A DNA stretch of 64,000 bases, taken from the NCBI RefSeq assembly GCF_000308515.1, contig NZ_BAFV01000057.1:62001-126000 (forward strand), read 5' to 3'. The notes under the pieces are model-generated. The model was given only the letters and a program-made list of their open reading frames with translations, did not search any database and was not told where the DNA came from. The DNA comes from Nocardia carnea NBRC 14403. Lineage in GTDB: Bacteria > Actinomycetota > Actinomycetes > Mycobacteriales > Mycobacteriaceae. The position numbers and the translations under genes were made by a program. This document shows, piece by piece, positions 59,334 to 64,000 of this stretch. Each line of letters begins with the position of its first letter. Position 1 is the first letter of the stretch.

Positions 59334-59948
59334 TCAGTGGCCGTCCAGTAGGCCGCGCCGGAGTAGGCGCTGATTCGCGGCGCTGCGTTCGGCCAGTACC
59401 GCGGGCTCGAACAGATCCTCGCCCCATATCTGCGCAAGGGCCGGTTCCAGCAATAATGGGCCGAGGATCAGGAACAGTGTCTGCAAGGCGGCCCAGCGCC
59501 GATCCTCGGGAGATATATCGCCGGGATGCGCGAGGAGCCGTTCCACTTCCCGTTCGGCACCGTCGGCCAGCCGTTTCAGCAGTTCGGCCGCGCGCCGGTC
59601 ACCGTCGAGCAGAACACGCCTGAGGTAGCGGCGTCGTTCCTTGTCGGCACCGAATACCAGGGCTGCCGCACGGCCGGCTTCTGCCAGGCTGCCGTGCTCG
59701 GCACCTTCCTCCCGGGCATCGGCGAGCGCCCGTCCGAACGAACCGAGGAGTTCCGCGTCCACGGCGTCGCGCAAACCTGTTTTGGACCCGAAATGGTAGC
59801 GCAACAGCGCGTGCGAGACATACGCTTCGGCCGCGATCTGCCGCGTCGTGGTCGCGGCGTACCCCTGTTCGGCGAAGAGCCGGCGACCCGCGGCCAGTAG
59901 TGCCGCGCGCGCCTCGCCACGGTTCGGTCTGGGGTCGGTCCCGGTCAC
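59334..59948 (-). CDS. TetR-family regulator
   Basis: 204 aa. Residues 10-60 form the TetR HTH (GEARAALLAAGRRLFAEQGY, TTRQIAAEAYVSHALLRYHF, GSKTGLRDAV). The ligand domain contains RRYLRRVLLDGDRRAAELLK. It ends the acyltransferase-TetR operon (16-bp gap), so it is autoregulated if it binds the two palindromes upstream of that operon. Confidence 0.92.
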   Translation of the reverse strand: MTGTDPRPNRGEARAALLAAGRRLFAEQGYAATTTRQIAAEAYVSHALLRYHFGSKTGLRDAVDAELLGSFGRALADAREEGAEHGSLAEAGRAAALVFGADKERRRYLRRVLLDGDRRAAELLKRLADGAEREVERLLAHPGDISPEDRRWAALQTLFLILGPLLLEPALAQIWGEDLFEPAVLAERSAANQRLLRRGLLDGH

Positions 59949-59964
59949 CGGTCGAGATTAGCGA

Positions 59965-61182
59965 TCAGAGGATGGTGCGCACCACCGGCGTCCTGCGCAG
60001 TACGAGTGCGGCGGCCACGCTGAACACACAGGCCAGCCCACCCACGACCAGGAAACGCCCGGTGGCATCCAGTGTCCAGTTCCGCACCGAATATTGCAGG
60101 CCGACGACGATGGGCAGGTGCACGAGGTAAATCGCGAATGTGGCCTGGGCGGTGGAGCGTTGCAGGTCACTGGTTCCGCCATTCCGATCGCGAAAGAAGA
60201 CGAGCAGGCCGAGTGCGTAGCCGACGCAGAGCACGGTCTCGTAGCCGGCCCATGCGAATTGACCCGTTTCCGCACCGCCCCATGCGAAGTAACCCGTGAG
60301 TTCGTCGCGGAACACGAGGTACAGGACCGTGAGCGCTACCGCCGCCGCGAGCCAGGAGTAGGCCACGCGAGCACGCAGCGTCGTCAGCCAGCCGCGCCGG
60401 AAGGCCATGACTCCGGCGATGACAAAGGGGATGTGCTGAGCGAGATCCGCCGGTTCGGTCTGGATGATCTCGGCAACCGGCAGCCATTGATCGACCGGGT
60501 AACGGATCCGCAGTAGTGCCGTACCGACGGCTACCGTGGCGGCGAACGCGAACACACCGAGGCCGCTCACTTGCTCCGGTGCCGCGCGAGGAGGCGGGGT
60601 CCGGGGCAGGTTGCGCCGGGAGCGGACCGTCTCGGCGGCAACCCGCCAGAAGAGGTAGGCCAGCGAGTAAACCAGCAGGTGCTGGATGAACCAGAGGTGC
60701 CCGAACTGCCGGTCCGGCCATATCGGTCCGCTCCAGCCCCTGGGCTCCTCGCCGTTTCCGAGGTAGACGTTCCAGTAATAGTCGCCGAATCCGATATGCC
60801 CGTGGGGCCGGAACTCGAGGTAGTGGGCGTACATGAGCACCGGAATCACCAGGAAGAAGCCGATCACGATCGGTCCACCGAGTTTCGTCAGCCTCGTCCG
60901 GAGAAATGGGCGATGCCTGCGCCGGTCTACCGCGGGCGGCAGGACATAGGCGGCGATGAAGAAGAAGAGGCTCATCTTGAACGGCGCATTGAGCACGGCG
61001 AAGTCCTCGATCCACTGCGCTTTCGACAGGCTCTCGACGTACCACCAGTCCGCCGGACCGTAGGGCTGGGCCGCGTGATGCAGGATGACCAGCACCGATA
61101 GGGCGATTCGGATCGAGTCGAGGTAGTGCAGCCGGTCCGGTGATGCGCCGACCTCGGGCACCGGCACTGTTCCTGTCCGCAT
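59965..61182 (-). CDS. Acyltransferase-3-family membrane protein
   Basis: 405 aa with about ten hydrophobic segments. LHYLDSIRIALSVLVILHHAAQPY has the conserved Arg and His of the family; WFIQHLLVYSLAYLFWRV and FAIYLVHLPIVVGLQY are typical of OpgC-like members. They transfer acyl groups to sugars or lipids at the cell surface. The start codon lies in the loop of a perfect palindrome, so repressor binding could block initiation. Confidence 0.88.
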   Translation of the reverse strand: MRTGTVPVPEVGASPDRLHYLDSIRIALSVLVILHHAAQPYGPADWWYVESLSKAQWIEDFAVLNAPFKMSLFFFIAAYVLPPAVDRRRHRPFLRTRLTKLGGPIVIGFFLVIPVLMYAHYLEFRPHGHIGFGDYYWNVYLGNGEEPRGWSGPIWPDRQFGHLWFIQHLLVYSLAYLFWRVAAETVRSRRNLPRTPPPRAAPEQVSGLGVFAFAATVAVGTALLRIRYPVDQWLPVAEIIQTEPADLAQHIPFVIAGVMAFRRGWLTTLRARVAYSWLAAAVALTVLYLVFRDELTGYFAWGGAETGQFAWAGYETVLCVGYALGLLVFFRDRNGGTSDLQRSTAQATFAIYLVHLPIVVGLQYSVRNWTLDATGRFLVVGGLACVFSVAAALVLRRTPVVRTIL

Positions 61183-61194
61183 GGACAGGAACAG
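61167..61194. promoter_or_regulatory. Palindromic operator 1
   Basis: CTGTTCCTGTCC and GGACAGGAACAG are perfect 12-bp arms separated by GCAT. The ATG of the acyltransferase is inside the loop. It shares the core TTCCTGTCC-N4-GGACAGGAA with operator 2, 40 bp away. It fits a TetR-type dimer site. Confidence 0.75.
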
Positions 61195-61206
61195 TATGAT
61201 GCCCTC

Positions 61207-61234
61207 CCATTCCTGTCCAGGTGGACAGGAATGG
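61207..61234. promoter_or_regulatory. Palindromic operator 2
   Basis: CCATTCCTGTCC and GGACAGGAATGG are perfect 12-bp arms separated by AGGT, centre-to-centre 40 bp (near four helical turns) from operator 1. The likely ligand is the TetR protein encoded in the same operon. Confidence 0.75.
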
Positions 61235-61279
61235 ACGCCCAGCAGCGCGGCGCAGCCGTCACTCGGGTCGCGTGGCTCA

Positions 61280-61705
61280 AACGGCGGGCTCTACCCGGAC
61301 CTGTATCGCCCCCGAGTTCTGCAACGCCTGATGAATACCCCGGTAGGCGACGTGCTCGCGGCGGCGGGCGGCGAGCGAACCTACCGCCGCGCAATCCGCG
61401 CATCACTCGGCCACCCACTCACCGACCCCGAGTTGCACCAACTGTGGCTGCCACCTCCACCGGTAACGGGATACACGTTCAGCGCAATCTCATGCGCTAC
61501 CTCGACGAACGGAAGACGAACGCGGGCCGGTGGACAGCAGCGCTCGAGTCCTACACCGGGCCGATGCTGCTCCTCTGAGGTCCCATGGACGAAAACAGTG
61601 GCGGACATATTGGCAGTCATCGCCGGGCAGATGCGATTCCTGGCAGCCCGGCAACCCATCCCACAGCCGCCGATACCCGACCCCGCACAGCGGCGGTCAA
61701 TTCAG
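61280..61705 (+). pseudogene. Decayed alpha/beta hydrolase (3' half)
   Basis: Frame one reads GGLYPDLYRPRVLQRLMNTP, ERTYRRAIRASLGHPLTDPE, as in alpha/beta hydrolase lid regions. Near 61440 the homology shifts to another frame (RNLMRYLDERKTNAGRWTAA, YTGPMLLL), then a TGA at 61576-61578 stands where hydrolases have the Trp of LxxWG. The following codons (GPMDENSGGHIGSH) still look like the same protein. The 5' half is missing. It is thus broken by a frameshift, a nonsense codon and truncation. Confidence 0.65.
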
Positions 61706-61738
61706 GTTGACAAGCCGCTATCGTCAACTTAAATTGAC
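61696..61738 (+). promoter_or_regulatory. Promoter with paired operators for the alpha/beta hydrolase
   Basis: GTCAATTCAGGTTGAC (61696-61711) and GTCAACTTAAATTGAC (61723-61738) are inverted copies of each other (14 of 16) and each is nearly palindromic. Between them lie a -35-like TTGACA (61707-61712) and a -10-like TAAATT (61730-61735), 17 bp apart. The repressor is unknown. Confidence 0.55.
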
Positions 61739-61741
61739 TTC

Positions 61742-62533
61742 ATGGTGGATAGGGAGCCCACGAGAGTCGCAACACCGAGAATGATCGATACGGGACATCA
61801 TTTGCTGCGCGCGAGGATCCGCGGCAGCGGCCCAACCGTGATCCTGGAATGCGGCGGCGCCGGAGAGGGCGTCGAGGGCTGGGGCGAGGAACTCGAAGCC
61901 GCGCTGGCCGCGCGGGCGACCGTGATCACCTACGACCGCGCCGGGGTCGGCGGATCGACCGGAACGCAGGCACGCACGATCACGGAAATGGCCGAAGATC
62001 TGCACCGGCTCGCTGTCGTCCTGGATGCGGAACTACCCGCGGTATTCGTGGGCTGGTCCTACGGCGGGCTCGTCACTCAGATGTACGCCCTGCGTCATCC
62101 CGGAAACGTGGCGGGCCTGGTCTTCGTGGACCCGACCGCGACGCGGGAGCCACCGGGCTCGGCCCTCGCCCGAAAGGCATCTTTCGCGCTCGCACCGCTC
62201 CTGTTGCGGCTGAGTGCGCCGTTCACCGGGAAGAACGCGCGGTCACTACGCAGCTTGGCGACAACACTGGACGGTATGCAGAATGCTGTACAGGAGGTAG
62301 CGGAAGCACGCCGGCACAGCAACTTTCCCGCCGTCCCGCTACGCGTCGTCACCGCCGGTAAACGCCCCAGGATGCCGGCGGCACAGCTGGCACACCTCGA
62401 CGCCGATCACCGGGCCCTGGCCGGGCAATCACCGTACGGGCAGATATCGGTCGCCGAGCACGCCGGTCACCGGATTCCGATCGAACAACCCACTGCCATC
62501 GTCGAAGCGGTCGAGGCCGTGCTCGGACGTTGA
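61742..62533 (+). CDS. Alpha/beta-fold hydrolase
   Basis: 263 aa. VGWSYGGLVTQMYAL holds the nucleophile Ser (GxSxG) and AEHAGHRIPIEQP the catalytic His; VITYDRAGVGGSTG is the usual preceding loop. It sits only 4 bp after the paired operators, with a very short leader. The substrate is unknown. It lies beside a decayed relative. Confidence 0.88.
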   Translation: MVDREPTRVATPRMIDTGHHLLRARIRGSGPTVILECGGAGEGVEGWGEELEAALAARATVITYDRAGVGGSTGTQARTITEMAEDLHRLAVVLDAELPAVFVGWSYGGLVTQMYALRHPGNVAGLVFVDPTATREPPGSALARKASFALAPLLLRLSAPFTGKNARSLRSLATTLDGMQNAVQEVAEARRHSNFPAVPLRVVTAGKRPRMPAAQLAHLDADHRALAGQSPYGQISVAEHAGHRIPIEQPTAIVEAVEAVLGR

Positions 62534-62560
62534 GAAACGGCCGAGCCGGGTAGCCGGCCT

Positions 62561-63952
62561 CTACCCGCATTCGTCGGAGGCCGGTTCGCCGCGTAGCCGG
62601 GCGTCGAGCCAGGCGAAGGAACCGGGGAAACCGGTGCCGAGGCCGGTCACATGCTCACCGGGTTCGCTGCGGAACACCGCGGGAACGCCACGTGCGCACT
62701 GCTGCCGGTAGAGCACACGAGCTCCTTCGATGGGTATCCACAGATCGTGCGCCGCGTGATAGATGTACAGCGGCGCCCCGGACTTGTGGTCGCTCAGGTC
62801 TGTGCGCGCGAAGACCTCTTCGGCGATATCGCTGTCGAGCGGGTTGGCGATGTTCGCGGCCACATCGATCGGAATCCCGACCACGCCCATCGGGCCCGCG
62901 ACTTCCCCGCAGGCGTTCTTGATGGGAGAGGTCGCCGCCCACTGCGCCAGGTTGTTCAGGTGCCCCAGGATTTCGGGATGCTCACGGGCCATCGCGAGCA
63001 CGACGACCAGGAGGACCCCGGAAGCGAAATTGCCGTTGAATCGGTCGGCGATATCGCGGTTGTCGGTGACGAGCCCGCCGGTGCTCACACCGACGACGAC
63101 GTCGGTCAGGTCCGGCGCGTATTCGTCGAGCAGCATGGCCGTCGCATAGGAGGCGATCCCGCCGCCGGAGTATCCGCCGACGGCGACACGGCTGTCGGCG
63201 AATTCGGCCCCCGGTAGCGACCGGACGGCGCGGATCCCGTCGAGGATGACCTGTCCGGCGACATTGGGTTCCGCATAGGCCATCCAGGGCCCCTCGTGAT
63301 CAGGGATCAGGACCGCGTAGCCCCGGCTCAGGGCCGTGGCGGCGGTCGGCGGGAACGCATCGGTGGCGCTGCTTCCACTCACGTTACCGCCGCTGAGCAG
63401 ACCGTGTGCCAGCACGTAACCGGGTGTGCAACGCTTGCCCAGAGAGTTGATCGGCCGGGCGTCGACCAGGACAGGCCGGGTGCCGGGCCCGGTCCATGCG
63501 GTGGGTGGTGTCACCAATGTTGCCGTGCCATAGGAGGGTTCGCCGTTCGCGGAGGTCGAACGGTATTTCAGCAACTGTGCGCGGCCGACGGGCGCGCCGA
63601 TCACCTCACCTGCCGTAGCGGTCACATCGCGCTGCTCGAGGATATCGCCGGGTTTCGAATCACCCAGCCTCTCCGGCCATGTATCGAAGAGCGAATCGCC
63701 GGTCGGCGAGGACTGCACCGCGCGCCACAGTGCTGCGAGTTCGGGGGACATATCGGCGTGCGATGGCGCTGCGGCCGGCGCTATAGGTGGTGCGGGTATC
63801 ACCTCATCGATCTGTTCCTGCAGTTCGGACGGTGTCGCCGGTTCGGCGGCGGCAGAATGCTGTCCGGTCAGCAGCAGGCAACCGATCGTGCTCGTGATCA
63901 TCAGCATGCGTAACGACCGCCCGCGAGAGAGCCGCGCATGTCGATTGTTCAT
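62561..63952 (-). CDS. Secreted LIP-family lipase
   Basis: 463 aa from ATG 63952 with AAGGA upstream. The signal peptide has RMLMITSTIGCLLLTGQ and a likely cleavage near SAAAEPA. GYSGGGIASY is the nucleophile elbow, HDLWIPIEGARVLYRQQC carries the Asp and GEHVTG the His. It matches the secretory lipase (LIP) family. The gene runs to the right side of the window and is complete. Confidence 0.92.
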   Translation of the reverse strand: MNNRHARLSRGRSLRMLMITSTIGCLLLTGQHSAAAEPATPSELQEQIDEVIPAPPIAPAAAPSHADMSPELAALWRAVQSSPTGDSLFDTWPERLGDSKPGDILEQRDVTATAGEVIGAPVGRAQLLKYRSTSANGEPSYGTATLVTPPTAWTGPGTRPVLVDARPINSLGKRCTPGYVLAHGLLSGGNVSGSSATDAFPPTAATALSRGYAVLIPDHEGPWMAYAEPNVAGQVILDGIRAVRSLPGAEFADSRVAVGGYSGGGIASYATAMLLDEYAPDLTDVVVGVSTGGLVTDNRDIADRFNGNFASGVLLVVVLAMAREHPEILGHLNNLAQWAATSPIKNACGEVAGPMGVVGIPIDVAANIANPLDSDIAEEVFARTDLSDHKSGAPLYIYHAAHDLWIPIEGARVLYRQQCARGVPAVFRSEPGEHVTGLGTGFPGSFAWLDARLRGEPASDECG

Positions 63953-64000
63953 TGCACATCCTTCAGCGATCGGTGAACAGGTCCGCGACAACAGGCATTT

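Overview
The window is high-GC actinobacterial DNA with strong third-position GC bias and frequent GTG and TTG starts. The gene content points to a mycolic-acid actinomycete, most likely Nocardia or a close relative. It includes an EspG/PPE-like/DUF3558 type VII secretion satellite operon, an LGFP-repeat lipoprotein, an HTH-DUF5753/DUF397 pair, a LIP-type secreted lipase and class III adenylate cyclase. A chromosomal backbone matches, from memory, the Mycobacterium tuberculosis Rv1084-Rv1112 neighbourhood: ychF, a DUF6542 membrane protein, ispH, the Rv1109c-like protein, xseA-xseB, DUF4245, glpX, a desA2-like gene, fumC, phoH2, glyA, coaA, a Z-prenyl diphosphate synthase, a hemolysin III/TrhA-type protein and the DUF255 thioredoxin-domain protein. 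Blocks of accessory genes interrupt this backbone. No rRNA, tRNA or CRISPR array was seen.

Layout. 0-2.4 kb: an IS3-type transposase remnant, a vapBC toxin-antitoxin pair with a palindromic operator, and a MerR regulator divergent from an NmrA-like protein. 2.5-9.6 kb: ychF, an AraC regulator with VOC and SnoaL-like proteins, a MerR regulator fused to a DNA-polymerase beta-clamp-like module with a coupled helical-repeat partner, a membrane-anchored protein of unknown function, and two small oxidoreductase-type proteins. 9.8-19.7 kb: cstA-ybdD (pyruvate/carbon-starvation uptake), ada/alkA-ogt (alkylation repair) and sbcC-sbcD; SbcC carries an 11-copy hexamer repeat. 20-30.1 kb: ispH, xseAB, glpX, desA2-like and fumC.

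30.1-41.6 kb is an accessory island. It holds a cupin regulator divergent from a TrxR-like reductase plus MFS exporter, a nuclease-like (Rpn/PD-(D/E)XK) gene whose 3' tail recurs in two degenerate copies, two translationally coupled low-GC membrane paralogues, an HTH/DUF397 pair, and the four-gene ESX-type operon. 42-53.2 kb returns to the backbone: aldehyde dehydrogenase-DUF779, PIN-PhoH (phoH2) with a leader peptide and possible overlapping upstream ORF, an epoxide-hydrolase-like protein, a stand-alone KOW-like microprotein, glyA, a DUF885 peptidase-like protein, coaA, the prenyl synthase and the TrhA protein.

53.3-64 kb holds a HAMP-adenylate cyclase, a DUF255 gene broken by a 24-bp insertion carrying an amber codon, an NmrA-like gene divergent from an AraC regulator, and an acyltransferase-TetR operon preceded by two perfect 28-bp palindromes. 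A decayed alpha/beta hydrolase follows, then an intact hydrolase with a double operator over its promoter, and a secreted lipase. The items most worth a second look are the MerR/beta-clamp fusion with its partner, the paired palindromic operators near 61.2 and 61.7 kb, the phoH2 leader, the interrupted DUF255 gene, and the island around the repeated nuclease tails. All function calls rest on reading motifs by eye; no database search was run.
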